64,000 nt of DNA, taken from positions 1-64,000 of the forward strand of contig NZ_FWXF01000013.1 in NCBI RefSeq assembly GCF_900176285.1, written 5' to 3'. The notes under the pieces are model-generated. The model was not told the origin of the DNA. It searched no databases and saw nothing but the letters and a program-made list of their open reading frames with translations. This stretch comes from Desulfacinum hydrothermale DSM 13146. Its GTDB lineage: Bacteria; Desulfobacterota; Syntrophobacteria; Syntrophobacterales; DSM-9756. Shown here one piece after another: positions 51,029 to 60,819 of the stretch. Positions within the stretch are counted from its first letter, which is position 1. Every line of letters starts with the position of its first letter. A program made the position numbers and the translations under genes.

Positions 51029-52714
51029 TCATGGGCCCGATTTTCCCACCCGGCGTCTTTTCATAAAATCCTCAGCCTTCCATACGGAAACCCATCGACT
51101 GCGGTAGCGCTGCTCGTACAAAGCTCCCTCTTGCATCGAACACGCCTCCTGTCGGCGACACATCACGATCAGGGCTCCTTGGGGGTGGGCCCAAGCCCAC
51201 CGCGCCACAGCGTCCGTGCGGTTCAAGACGGTTACCGGCCTGCGGAGCCGTCCCAGAAAATGGTATTCCCCCTTGTAGTCACCCACACTGGCGATGGGAA
51301 TTCCCTGCGCTTCCATTCGGGAAAGCATCGCGGCCGTACCGCTCAAATCGTAAGCCGGGCTCAATTCCCGCATGGGTCCCAAATGAACAAGCAGGAAAAG
51401 AAACGTCATGACCGTCGCCGTCACACGCACAGCCGCCACCGTGCCCATTCGGCGAAACTTCCACACATATACCGACACCGCCACCAATGCCACACCCCAG
51501 CCGTGACTCATCAGATGCAGACTCGGCAGGTCGCCGCCGGATACGGGAAGCTCCGGCGCAACGAGGAGCAGGACGGCACAGAGCATCAACAGGGCGCCGA
51601 CAGCCCCCATCATGCGAGGATCGCTTCGCCCGTCTGCTGCATGGACAAGACGTGCTATGCCGAGTACCGCTCCAGGCACGACGGGTAGAAGATAGTGGAT
51701 CTGCTTGCCGCTCACGAAGGAAAGAACAATGATCGGCACCGCGACCCAACACAACACCAGTCGAAGGCCGTCGTCGCCTTTGAGTCGGTCGCGTCGGGCG
51801 AGCCAGGGGGTCCACAGGCTCCAGGGAAGAAAGACCAGGGGCAACAGGGGCAGATACCACCAGAAAGGTTTTCGATGGGCAAAGGAATGGATCACGCGGC
51901 CCGCCGTCTGTCCCCACAGGATGGCGTGCCCGTAGACGGGCCCGCCCCTGTGCGCTGCCGGGATGGCCCAACACAGGGCCAGGAGCGCGGCCACCACAAA
52001 CGCCGCCGCGGCCCCGGCGTACCAGCCCCCCCAGGACCTTACGGGCATTTCCTTGGCCCAAAGTGGAGCCAAAAGGACAATCGGCGCCACGAAGACGAAG
52101 ACGACCGGCCCCTTGGTGAGCAATCCCGCAGCCATTGCCAGCGCCGCCACGGCCCACCCACGCCAAGGATGCCCGTACCGCACGTCCAGGATTCCGCTTA
52201 CAGCGGCCAGGATCCAGAACGTGAGTACCACGTCGAAAAGGGTCAGTGTTCCCATGAAGGCCCAGAAGGGCAGGCCCAGCAAGAAAAACGGCACTGAGTG
52301 CTGCACAAGGGGCTCCTGGGGCCATAATCTGCTGGCAAGGCGACGCAACAGCAGGAGGCTCGCCAGTGCGAAGACCGGCACCACAAGCCGAGCGCTCCAC
52401 TCATGCACGCCTCCGATGGACCACACCAGGTGGATCAGCCAAAAAAGCAGGGGCGGTTTATGGCTGTAAGGAAGGCCGTTTAAGGTGGGAACCAGGAATT
52501 GGTGATCGCGCCACATCTCCCAGGCCACAGACAGGTACCGGGTTTCATCCACGGGAAGGAGCGGTCGCAGCCACAAAGCCGCTGCAAGATCCAACAGGAA
52601 AAGCGCCGCCCACCAGAGCGTTTCCATAGCGAAAGGGGAATCAACGGACATGAGGCGCCGGTCCGACGTTGTTGTCTGAACAGGCAAACACCTCGCCTTT
52701 GGGGCTTTTTTCAT
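51029..52714 (-). CDS. ArnT-like membrane glycosyltransferase 2
   Basis: A protein of about 561 residues with ten or more membrane segments. The first periplasmic loop is LPVDETRYLSVAWEMW with the catalytic acid pair, then PYSHKPPLLFW. The C-terminal soluble domain contains MEAQGIPIASVGDYKGEYHF. It is similar in plan to the protein at 48283-49869 but clearly divergent, so the two may modify different acceptors or act in sequence. The ATG at 52714 is chosen because GAGGAG lies six bases ahead. It is the first gene of the four-gene block. Confidence 0.85.
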   Translation of the reverse strand: MKKAPKARCLPVQTTTSDRRLMSVDSPFAMETLWWAALFLLDLAAALWLRPLLPVDETRYLSVAWEMWRDHQFLVPTLNGLPYSHKPPLLFWLIHLVWSIGGVHEWSARLVVPVFALASLLLLRRLASRLWPQEPLVQHSVPFFLLGLPFWAFMGTLTLFDVVLTFWILAAVSGILDVRYGHPWRGWAVAALAMAAGLLTKGPVVFVFVAPIVLLAPLWAKEMPVRSWGGWYAGAAAAFVVAALLALCWAIPAAHRGGPVYGHAILWGQTAGRVIHSFAHRKPFWWYLPLLPLVFLPWSLWTPWLARRDRLKGDDGLRLVLCWVAVPIIVLSFVSGKQIHYLLPVVPGAVLGIARLVHAADGRSDPRMMGAVGALLMLCAVLLLVAPELPVSGGDLPSLHLMSHGWGVALVAVSVYVWKFRRMGTVAAVRVTATVMTFLFLLVHLGPMRELSPAYDLSGTAAMLSRMEAQGIPIASVGDYKGEYHFLGRLRRPVTVLNRTDAVARWAWAHPQGALIVMCRRQEACSMQEGALYEQRYRSRWVSVWKAEDFMKRRRVGKSGP

Positions 52715-52747
52715 CAGCAAACTCCTCGGGATACCCTGTGGATTCAG

Positions 52748-53866
52748 GAAAAATCCGCAGATGCGGCCCGTGCAGACGATCCCATCGTGATGCGGACGCC
52801 GTGCGCCTCCACGCAGGCCTTGCCCCGGGAAAGTCCCACCCCGCGGCCTTCGGCCCAGATGGGTCCCGCACCTCAGTTGAACCGTTCAAAGATCTTCCCG
52901 CGTTCCTCGGGTGGGATGCTCGGGGCTGAATCTTCCACAAAAAGCGTAGCACCGTCGTTACCCCGGTTCACACCAACCAGCAGATCAGCACGGGGCGGAC
53001 TAAACCTGACGGCGTTATCCACCCTATTGACAACAGCATGAAGAAACCATGAACGATCGCCCCAAACCACGGTGTGGCAGTCTGCAGGCAAGCGAACTTA
53101 CCCCTCCACCGCCTTCTCGCGGCAGGCGCCCTCGAGACAGGCCCGCCCAAGCCCCACACGGTCCTTGTGCAGCCGCAGGATCCCTGTACGTGCTGCGGAA
53201 ATACTGAGTACGGCTTTGATGAGCGACAGGAAACGGTCCGTTTCTTCCACGACCTGGACCAGATTGCCCTGGATGTTCTCCGGGTCCGTATCCATAAGCG
53301 CTTTCTCGGCCAGGGACCGAATCCGCCCCAAAGGCGTCTTGAAATCGTGGGCCGTGTTGCCCATCATGTGAGAAAGCTCCCGAACGTAGCCTTGGATCCG
53401 CTTCAACATCAGGTTCAAGGTTCCGGCCAGTTCGTCCAATTCATCGCACAGGCACACGGCGCATCAGGTCGGATCCGGTCGCAATGGACCGGGCCGCCCG
53501 ATCGATCTTCTTGACGTGCACCAGCCCTCGCCGGGCCAGAAGCCATCCGCAGGGAACGGCCGCCAAGATCGTGAGAAAACCAGCCACGTAAAAGCCTTTC
53601 CTAAGGCGCGCCATCAACCGGAGATCCCATCCCACGGGAAGGAGCCCTTCTACCATATCATCTCCTGCGGAAAAACCACGAAACAAGCTGGCTTCTTGTC
53701 GCGCTTCGGCATGGACACCTGTCGAATGAATGGATAGGCCCAACGCCCCATCCGAGGCGATTTCCACGACGAAGCCCGACTTGCCCAAGCCCTTGGTCAC
53801 AAAGGAACTCAACACTTCGTCATCTTTCGATCATCAGAACCCGCACGCATCTCTCGGCTTCCATTT
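52748..53866 (-). pseudogene. Decayed two-component system: response regulator start fused by deletion to a sensor kinase
   Basis: From ATG at 53866 the frame reads MEAERCVRVLMIE. A single extra A then shifts into DDEVLSSFVTKGLGKSGFVVEIASDGALGL, the first ~40 residues of an OmpR-type receiver. This joins directly to periplasmic and second-membrane-segment sequence of a sensor kinase (LRKGFYVAGFLTILAAVPCGWLL) and its HAMP region. A further frameshift near 53450 precedes the HisKA part (HMMGNTAHDFKTPLGRI). An in-frame TAA at 53098 separates it from the ATPase part (VVNRVDNAVRFSP, FVEDSAPSIPPEERGKIFERF). Traces of the last box (KACVEAHGVRI) reach about 52750. The system resembles PhoPQ/CusRS-type pairs. 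Confidence 0.85.
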
Positions 53867-54249
53867 CTTAGAACGCTCCTGTCTCCATGAAATCCTGCGC
53901 ATCCCAAGAGATGAGGTATTTCAAGGGAGATGGGATAAAGTCCTCCGTACTGAGCACATGTTGGGTAAATACCCCCTACGGGGCGCTCGCCTCATCCACG
54001 GATAGGGGGCGGCTCATCATTGGATTCCACGGCCCGGACAGGCCATCGCCCCCCCGCGCCGAGGCGGTCCTGGAGCTCTCGTTCCACGACGGGAGGCCCC
54101 CTTCCTCATCGTCGCCATCTCTCGCCACGGCAATGATCCCCTTTACCCACACCCGCCGTTGTCCTTCGGCGGTGCCCGCAAGAAGGCAGGGCACATTGGG
54201 GCCGATTGGATCAACCCCCTCGGAGCTTGCCCGAAAGCGGGGCCTCTGC

Positions 54250-54345
54250 AATAGGGACGACCGGCCAGATCGCCCCTACGAGCGGAAACGTTGCTCACTC
54301 TGCGGTCGACAGGATGCGTTGTCATGGCCGCCCCAAACCGCGCGA
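54250..54345 (+). repeat. Dispersed ~85-bp repeat, copy 2 of 2
   Basis: Matches 9600-9690: TAGGGACG, CGAGCGGAAA (here ACGAGCGGAAAC), GACAGGATGCGTTGTCATGG. It lies in the 659-base gap between the decayed two-component system and the NarX-like kinase. I see no gene in that gap. Confidence 0.6.
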
Positions 54346-54525
54346 TCCCCATGAAAAGGGGCCGACCTGGTCGTTTCCAGGCAACCTCCTGGTTCCCTCT
54401 TCCGGTGGGCAAAAGGATTTTCTTCTGCTAAACAGGGTTTGTCGAGACGGTCGCCCCCATGCCGGGCGACGGATCCCGTGGGTTAGGAACCGTGCAAGAG
54501 GTGAGGCACCGATCCAGGTCAAGCG

Positions 54526-56373
54526 ATGAAGGATTCCCCGGCACATGGCAATCCGCGGTGGCGTTCGGAGGTGGGGATTTTCTCCAGCCTTCGGGTTCGC
54601 TTGCTGTTGGTGGTTTTTGTGGCCTTCCTTCCCATGTGGATCACCCTGATCCGCGAAGTGGACCAGCGGCGTCAGGAAGCTTTGCAACGGATCCTGTCTG
54701 ACAGCCTGAACGCGGCGGAATTGGCGGCCGTGCGGGAAGAGCAGGCCATCGAGGTCACGGCACAAACGCTTCGGGCCATGGCCCGGGCCGTGTCCTCAAG
54801 CACGGCCAGATGTGAGGTGCTGGCGGATCTGGCCTGGGACGCCATGGCCTCGTCGGACCGGTACCTACATTTCGGTTTGGCCTCCTCCACGGGGCGCATC
54901 CTGTGCCGCGTCCAGAAGGTGGCCACCCCCGAGGCCGTTTCCCATAAGATGTGGATCCATCGGAATGGGGCTGGAGGCAAACTGTCCATCTTTTATTACC
55001 GCATCCCGGCGATCCACAGACCCGCCCTGCTGGTCGCCACCCCTCTGGAGCCGGTGCCGGACGTACCCCGTGCCTTTCTCTTCGCTTCCATCGACATCTC
55101 CCGGCTCGCCCGCTCCAGCCTCCCCGGCAAGTGGGCCGGAGACCCCACCATCCTTTTCGCCCTGGTGGACGAATCCGGAACCTTGGCCGCCCGAAGACCG
55201 GACCAGAGGGATCTGGCCGACGCCCTCAATCGCACCCTCACCGATCTCGGGGCGGGCAGCAAGGCCGTGGTGCGGGTGATCCGGGACCCTTCGGGAGCAT
55301 TCTGGGTCTGTTCCCGGGCTCCGATCCACGGCCGTTCACAGAATGCCGCCCTGGGGGTCCTTCTGGCCGTCCCCAAGGATCACGTGTTCCAGGACGTGAA
55401 CACCACCCGAATCCGAGGTCTTCTGGCCATCCTGACGGTGACGGCCCTGGCGCTCATCATCGCGTGGATCATGGGAGGACGGGTCCTGTGGACCCCGCTC
55501 ACACACCTGGTGGACGCCACGGACCAGATCGCTTCAGGCGATTTGACCGTTCGCAGCCGATTGTCCGAAAGACGGGATGAACTCGGGCTGTTGGCCCGGG
55601 CCTTCAACACCATGGCGGCGGCCCTGGAAAAGCGCGAACAGGACCACCTGCACGCCCAAGAGACCATCCGGCAAAACGAACAGCGCCTGCGACGGCTGGG
55701 GATCCACCTGCAGCAGATCCGCGAAGAAGAACAGAAAAGACTGGCCATGGAGATCCATGACGACATCGGACAGATCCTCACGGCCCTGCGCTTCGATCTT
55801 TCCTGGATCCGCAACCACACAGCCACGGAAAACCCTGAAAAATTTCAGGGGCGGATCGCCAGGATGTTCTCTTTACTGGACAACGGCATGGAAAGCGTCC
55901 ACCGGCTCTGCGGGCAGCTCCGACCCCGCATTCTGGACGACCTGGGGCTCGCGGAAGCCATCCGCTGGCAAGCGGAAGAATTTGCCAAGCGGACGGGAAT
56001 CGACTGCGACACGCAGGGAGTGGACCCCGTCGACCTTCCCACGGAACACGCCTTGGCCCTCTTTCGGATTTTGCAGGAATCCTTGACCAACGTGGCGCGG
56101 CACGCGGGGGCACGCCGAGTGGAAGTCCGTATGAGCGCCGAGATCGGTGAGATACGGCTGGTGGTTCGAGACGACGGGCGGGGGATCGATCCGGAGGCCT
56201 GCGCAGATCCCGGGGCTTACGGCCTCATGAGTATGCGCGAGCGGGCGGCGGCGCTGGGAGGCTCCTTTCACGCGGTCCGCCATCCAGACGGGGGAACCGT
56301 GGCGGAGGCCCGCCTGCCGCTTCCCTCCACAGCAAGCCGGGAAAACCGCACGAGCAAGGAGAGCAGCACGTGA
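54526..56373 (+). CDS. NarX/LytS-type membrane sensor histidine kinase
   Basis: A protein of 615 residues. Membrane segment 1 (~23-42) and segment 2 (~288-310) enclose a periplasmic double-Cache-like sensor domain. A HAMP domain follows (~312-365), then a coiled coil. A HisKA_3 domain has the phospho-acceptor in AMEIHDDIGQILTALRFDL (~405-425). The HATPase_c domain has LTNVARHAGARRVEV, DDGRGID and YGLMSMRERAAALGG. It is coupled to the LuxR-type regulator downstream by a GTGA overlap. Confidence 0.92.
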   Translation: MKDSPAHGNPRWRSEVGIFSSLRVRLLLVVFVAFLPMWITLIREVDQRRQEALQRILSDSLNAAELAAVREEQAIEVTAQTLRAMARAVSSSTARCEVLADLAWDAMASSDRYLHFGLASSTGRILCRVQKVATPEAVSHKMWIHRNGAGGKLSIFYYRIPAIHRPALLVATPLEPVPDVPRAFLFASIDISRLARSSLPGKWAGDPTILFALVDESGTLAARRPDQRDLADALNRTLTDLGAGSKAVVRVIRDPSGAFWVCSRAPIHGRSQNAALGVLLAVPKDHVFQDVNTTRIRGLLAILTVTALALIIAWIMGGRVLWTPLTHLVDATDQIASGDLTVRSRLSERRDELGLLARAFNTMAAALEKREQDHLHAQETIRQNEQRLRRLGIHLQQIREEEQKRLAMEIHDDIGQILTALRFDLSWIRNHTATENPEKFQGRIARMFSLLDNGMESVHRLCGQLRPRILDDLGLAEAIRWQAEEFAKRTGIDCDTQGVDPVDLPTEHALALFRILQESLTNVARHAGARRVEVRMSAEIGEIRLVVRDDGRGIDPEACADPGAYGLMSMRERAAALGGSFHAVRHPDGGTVAEARLPLPSTASRENRTSKESST

Positions 56374-57002
56374 TCAGGATCATTTTGGCGGACGATCACC
56401 CGGTGGTCCGGCGGGGTCTCAGGGAAATCATCTCGGAAGGCCTGCCTTCGGCTCAGGTAACGGAGGTCTCGAACGGACTGGAACTGATGCGCCGGGTTCG
56501 GGAGGTCGACTATGACATCGTCATCTTAGATCTTAGCATGCCCGGAGGCGATGGGCTGGACACTCTGGGAAAGCTCAAGAAGGAAAAGCCACGTCTGCGC
56601 GTGCTCGTCCTGACCATCCACCCGGAACGGCGCTACGCGGTCCAGTGTCTTAAGCTGGGGGCCGACGGGTACCTGACCAAGGACACCGCTCCCGACGAAT
56701 TGGTGCTGGCCATCAAACGCATCGTGGCTGGCCGGCGCTACATCAGCACCACGCTGGCGGAACAACTCACGGAAGAACTGGTGGGCCCGACCGGTCCGGC
56801 CCCGCACTCGGCTCTCACCGACCGGGAATACCAAGTCTTCATCCTGATCGCCTCCGGAGAACGGATCAAGGATATCGCTGACAAGCTGCATCTGAGCGCC
56901 AAGACGGTGAGCACCTACCGGAGCCGCATCCTGGAAAAGCTCCGCTGCAGGAACACGGTGGACATCATCCGATACGCCATGGAAAACAAGCTGGTGGAAT
57001 AG
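56370..57002 (+). CDS. NarL/LuxR-type response regulator
   Basis: A protein of 210 residues. The receiver domain (1-120) has acidic residues ADDHP and the phospho-acceptor in YDIVILDLSMPGGDGL (Asp ~54). The C-terminal LuxR helix-turn-helix (~145-205) includes LTDREYQVFILIASGERIKDIADKLHLSAKTVSTYRSRILEKL. The GTG start overlaps the kinase stop, so the two are translationally coupled. The DNA targets are not evident; the downstream lone receiver and DegP genes are candidates. Confidence 0.94.
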   Translation: MIRIILADDHPVVRRGLREIISEGLPSAQVTEVSNGLELMRRVREVDYDIVILDLSMPGGDGLDTLGKLKKEKPRLRVLVLTIHPERRYAVQCLKLGADGYLTKDTAPDELVLAIKRIVAGRRYISTTLAEQLTEELVGPTGPAPHSALTDREYQVFILIASGERIKDIADKLHLSAKTVSTYRSRILEKLRCRNTVDIIRYAMENKLVE

Positions 57003-57138
57003 TTCCGACCGGCCCACCTATCCCCCCACTCGGGTAGGAAAATTCCTACACCTTTATCAGAACAATCCCACATCAAAATCAGGCGAAGATCCATTTCAGA
57101 GCGTTCCGGCATTGCTTAGGGTAGGCACGGAGGCGGTC

Positions 57139-57507
57139 ATGCGATGGATCTATGTGGTGGATGATTCCCCGCTCTTTGTGAATCGCGTCCGGGAAGTGGT
57201 GGACGAGTTCCCCGACGCGGCCCTCTTGGGCATGTCGAACAACCTGAAGGACGCCTGGATGGAAATCAGGGAGTGGAAACCTGATATCGTCGTGGTGGAT
57301 CTGCAGCTGGGGGAAGAAAGCGGGCTGGTGCTCTTGCATCGCATCAAGAAAGAACTGCCCGATATGCGAGTGATCATGACCACCGGATCTCTCTTTCCCC
57401 AATACCGGAAACAGTGCCTGCAAGCGGGTGCGGACGGATTCGTATCCAAAGGTGGCGATCCAGCTCAGGAACTGGTCCAAGCCCTCCGCGCCTGCATGAA
57501 GGGATGA
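57139..57507 (+). CDS. Single-domain response regulator (receiver only)
   Basis: A protein of 122 residues made of one receiver domain. It has acidic pocket VDDSPLF, phospho-acceptor in IVVVDLQLGEESGL (Asp ~57), Thr in MTTGS and the conserved lysine in FVSKGGD. No output domain is present, so it acts through protein contacts or as a phosphate sink. The ATG at 57139 follows CGGAGGCGG. It lies 137 bases after the LuxR regulator and 65 bases before degP, perhaps linking the pair to an envelope-stress response. Confidence 0.88.
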   Translation: MRWIYVVDDSPLFVNRVREVVDEFPDAALLGMSNNLKDAWMEIREWKPDIVVVDLQLGEESGLVLLHRIKKELPDMRVIMTTGSLFPQYRKQCLQAGADGFVSKGGDPAQELVQALRACMKG

Positions 57508-57572
57508 AAGGGAACCGTCTGGAAAACGGAATGCACATGTCTAGGGAACTGATGAACAAAGGAGGTAGAACG

Positions 57573-59003
57573 ATGAAACGACGAGTCGGAAACCAGCGAT
57601 ACACCCCATTCACCGGATGGGCCCTGGCCCTGCTGTGCGCCATGATCCTTACGGCGGGTCCGTGCGCGCGATCCTACGCAGCCGCGACTCCCACCGACCG
57701 GCTGCCGGATCTTGCCGAACAGGTCAAACACAGCGTGGTCAACATCTTCACCACCCAGGTGGTCAAGGCCCCCATGAACCCCCTCATGGACCCGAATTCC
57801 CCTTTCCGGAACTTCTTCGGCGATGACTTCTTCAGGCACTTTTTCGGCAACATGCCGCAACAGAAGATGAAGACCCACGCACTGGGTTCCGGTTTCATCA
57901 TTGATGCCAACAAGGGGCTCATTCTCACCAACAACCACGTGGTGGCCAAGGCCACCGAGGTCAAGGTCAAGCTCGACAGTGGCCGGGAATACAAGGCCAA
58001 GATCCTGGGACAAGATCCCAAGACGGATCTGGCGCTGATCCAGGTCAAGCCGGACAAGGGCTTTCCCAAGGCCCTGTCCCTGGGGGATTCGGATGCCGTG
58101 CGGGTGGGCGACTGGGTTCTGGCGGTCGGCAACCCCTTCGGACTGGGCCAAACGGTCACGGTGGGCATCATCAGTGCCAAGGGGCGCATTATCGGTGCCG
58201 GCCCCTATGACGATTTCCTGCAAACAGACGCCGCCATCAACCCGGGAAACAGCGGCGGTCCGCTTCTGGACATGAACGGACGGGTCATCGGGATCAACAC
58301 GGCCATCGTGGCCCACGGGCAGGGCATTGGTTTCGCCATTCCCATCAACATGGCCAAAGAGCTCCTGCCCCAGCTGGAATCGGGCAAGGTCGTGCGCGGC
58401 TGGCTCGGTGTCACCATCCAAGATCTGACCCCGGAACTGGCCAAGCATTTCGGCATCCGGGATCAGAAGGGAGTGCTCATTTCCGGCTTGCTGCCCGGAA
58501 GCCCGGCGCAAAAGGCAGGTCTGCAACAGGGGGATGTGATCGTCTCCTTTAACGGCCAGAAGGTGGACAACGCCCGAAGCCTGTCTCGCATGGTGGCCGC
58601 CGTCCAGCCCGGCACCCGGGTGGCCGTCGACATCATTCGGGACGGACACAACAGACAAATCCTTGTCACCCTGGCACAGATGCCTCAGGAAGGAGTGGAG
58701 ACGGTCGGCACAGAGAGTGAAGACTGGGGTATCCACGTGCAGGACCTCACGCCGGAAATCGCAGGACGCCTGGGACTGGACACGATTACCCAAGGGGTGG
58801 TCATCAGTGACATCCAGCCGGGAAGTCCGGCGGCCATGGCGGGCTTAAGGCCCGGAGATCTCATCGTGGAGGTGAACCGGCACAAGATCAAGAATGTCCA
58901 GGACTATACCGAAGCGCTTCGACGCTCGTCTGACCATAAGAGCCTGCTCCTCCTGGTCCGACGGGGCGAAAGCAGCCTCTACGTGGTCCTGCAAAAAGAC
59001 TAG
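57573..59003 (+). CDS. degP: Periplasmic serine protease/chaperone DegP (HtrA family)
   Basis: A protein of 476 residues. A signal peptide (GWALALLCAMILTAG..., cleavage near SYA-AA) sends it to the periplasm. The trypsin-like domain has the triad His in ILTNNHVV, Asp in DPKTDLALIQV and Ser in NPGNSGGPLLD. Two PDZ domains follow (~280-370 and ~385-470; RGWLGVTIQDLTPEL, WGIHVQDLTPEIAGRL). The LA-loop region (DPNSPFRNFFGDDFFRHFFG) is present. It degrades or refolds damaged envelope proteins. The ATG at 57573 follows AAAGGAGGTAG. Confidence 0.95.
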   Translation: MKRRVGNQRYTPFTGWALALLCAMILTAGPCARSYAAATPTDRLPDLAEQVKHSVVNIFTTQVVKAPMNPLMDPNSPFRNFFGDDFFRHFFGNMPQQKMKTHALGSGFIIDANKGLILTNNHVVAKATEVKVKLDSGREYKAKILGQDPKTDLALIQVKPDKGFPKALSLGDSDAVRVGDWVLAVGNPFGLGQTVTVGIISAKGRIIGAGPYDDFLQTDAAINPGNSGGPLLDMNGRVIGINTAIVAHGQGIGFAIPINMAKELLPQLESGKVVRGWLGVTIQDLTPELAKHFGIRDQKGVLISGLLPGSPAQKAGLQQGDVIVSFNGQKVDNARSLSRMVAAVQPGTRVAVDIIRDGHNRQILVTLAQMPQEGVETVGTESEDWGIHVQDLTPEIAGRLGLDTITQGVVISDIQPGSPAAMAGLRPGDLIVEVNRHKIKNVQDYTEALRRSSDHKSLLLLVRRGESSLYVVLQKD

Positions 59004-59004
59004 G

Positions 59005-59165
59005 GGAGCGTCTGACAATGGCCTCTGGCCCTTCTGGGGCTCTTTCCAGCCAGTTGAAATCCACCGGTCCCGTGGTGCTTTTGAATTCCCAGACAGCTTT
59101 GTAGGGGCGGGTTCAGAACCCGCCCCTACGGCTGAAACGCCAGAACGGCCTTGTATCCCGGAGCC
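59005..59165 (+). repeat. Dispersed repeat family R, copy C
   Basis: The best-preserved copy: GCGTCTGACAA... GGCCCTTCTGGGGCTC... CAGTTGAAATCCACCGGTCCCGTGGTGC (split in blocks), then GAATTCCCAGACAGC. It ends in the perfect hairpin GTAGGGGCGGGTTC / GAACCCGCCCCTAC around AGA-like centre. It sits between degP and the convergent sigma-54 regulator. Confidence 0.8.
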
Positions 59166-59187
59166 TTTTTCCTTTTCGGACAAGTCC

Positions 59188-60624
59188 TTAGGACGCGATG
59201 ACCTTTTTCAGGTCGATATTGTAGCGCTTCATGCGGTTCCAGATGGTGACGCGGCTCACCCCCAGGATGCGGGCCGCTTCGCTCTGGTTGCCGCCCGTTT
59301 GCCGCAGCACGTCGATCAATTCCTGGCGCTTGTCACGCGGTCCCGGCAGCGATGGGCCGCGTTTTCCGTACAGGGATTCCCGTGGAAGATTCGGTTCCGT
59401 GAAGGACGCTGACGGCCGAAGGATATGGGGCGGCAGGTGTTCGGGTTGAATCACCCCTTCCCCTGCCAGCACGCACGCATACTCCAGAGCGCTTTTCAGC
59501 TCGCGCACGTTTCCAGGCCACGCGTACGCCATGAGATGGGCCATGGCCTTCGGGCTCAGCCCCTGGATCCTTCTTCCCTTCTTTCGGTGCCTGGAAAGAA
59601 AGGCATCCGCCAGAAGCGGCAGATCCTCCATCCTTTCCCGCAGCGGAGGCAGATGGATGGGAATCACGTTGATCCGAAAGAAAAAGTCCTCCCGGAAGGC
59701 CCCCTCCCGCACCATGCGGGGAAGATCCCGGTTGGTGGCCGTGATGATGCGCACGTCCACCGGGATGGGCCGGTGGTCCCCCACCCGTTCCACCTGCTTG
59801 TTTTCCAGCACCCGCAGCAGCTTGACCTGGATCGACAGAGGCACATCGCCGATTTCGTCCAGAAAGATGTCCCCGCCGTTGGCGGCCTCGAAACGTCCCT
59901 CCCGGTGGCTGGTGGCCCCGGTAAAGGCGCCTTTCACGTGGCCGAAAAGCTCGCTTTCCAACAGGGATTCATTGAGCGCTGCACAGTTGACCTGAATGTA
60001 AGGCCCGTCCCGGTGGGGACCCAAATCATGGATGGCCCGGGCGAAGAGCTCTTTGCCGGTACCGCTTTCTCCGTAAATGATCGCGGGGGCATCGCTTTGG
60101 GCCGCCTTCTCCGTGATGTCGTAGGCCTTTTGCATAGCGGGCGAGGTGCCGATGATACCGTGAAATCCCTTTTCGCTTTCCAGGAGCCGGGAGAGCTGGA
60201 CGATCTGCTCTTCCTTCCGGTCCAGCTCGGAAATGTCCGTTATGGTTTCCACCGCCCCGATCACCCGCCCCCCTTTATCCCGAAGGACCGAGGCGTTCTT
60301 CACGGCATGGAGATACCCGCCGTCCTTTCGCATGATGAAACAGCGCTTGTTTCGCAAGCTACCGGATACAAAAAGGGAACACCATTTGCCGCCGCTTCCG
60401 ATGCGCTCCCCCTCGCAGGTGTCGCAATGAAAGAGGGTGCACGATCGGCCCAGGAGCTCCTGTCGGCCGTAGCCCGTCATGCGCAACAAGGCTTCGTTCA
60501 CCATGAGGACCGTTCCATCCGAGGCCACCACCATGAGCCCGTCGTTCATGGTGTTGAGGATTTCTTCCAGATAGTCATGGATATCCGGCATCGTGAAGAC
60601 CTGCCCCATCGCTTTTTCACTCAT
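59188..60624 (-). CDS. PAS-domain sigma-54-dependent activator
   Basis: A protein of 478 residues. The N-terminal PAS domain (~10-130) contains a cysteine cluster (CTLFHCDTCEGERIGSGGKWC, split: HCDTCEGE, GGKWC), which could hold an iron-sulfur or metal sensor. The AAA+ domain (~150-385) has Walker A GESGTGKELFARA and GAFTGA. The C-terminal Fis helix-turn-helix is NQSEAARILGVSRVTIWNRM. No receiver domain is present, so it responds to a ligand or redox state. It is on the same strand as, and just downstream of, the DsrE-Hdr genes, which it may control. Confidence 0.93.
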   Translation of the reverse strand: MSEKAMGQVFTMPDIHDYLEEILNTMNDGLMVVASDGTVLMVNEALLRMTGYGRQELLGRSCTLFHCDTCEGERIGSGGKWCSLFVSGSLRNKRCFIMRKDGGYLHAVKNASVLRDKGGRVIGAVETITDISELDRKEEQIVQLSRLLESEKGFHGIIGTSPAMQKAYDITEKAAQSDAPAIIYGESGTGKELFARAIHDLGPHRDGPYIQVNCAALNESLLESELFGHVKGAFTGATSHREGRFEAANGGDIFLDEIGDVPLSIQVKLLRVLENKQVERVGDHRPIPVDVRIITATNRDLPRMVREGAFREDFFFRINVIPIHLPPLRERMEDLPLLADAFLSRHRKKGRRIQGLSPKAMAHLMAYAWPGNVRELKSALEYACVLAGEGVIQPEHLPPHILRPSASFTEPNLPRESLYGKRGPSLPGPRDKRQELIDVLRQTGGNQSEAARILGVSRVTIWNRMKRYNIDLKKVIAS

Positions 60625-60757
60625 GGTTCATAACACCTGTTAAGAAGTATAGGGGCGATGCACAGCAAACTCAAGGCACGTGCCGAAGAAAGCCGAGAGG
60701 GCCTCCTTATCCCGCGTGGGGGGGGCCTCGGGGTGGGACGGCTTGCCACTTTTTGCC

Positions 60758-60779
60758 CCGCGGGGCTCAAGCCCCGCGG
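60758..60779. repeat. Strong hairpin downstream of the dsrE-like gene
   Basis: CCGCGGGGCT and AGCCCCGCGG form a perfect ten-base-pair stem with a two-base loop, 41 bases after the dsrE-like stop. No clear T-run follows, so it is better seen as a REP-like hairpin or weak terminator. Confidence 0.55.
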
Positions 60780-60819
60780 TGACCAGTGAAAGCCTCGGAA
60801 AGCCGCACAGGCTCTTTTC

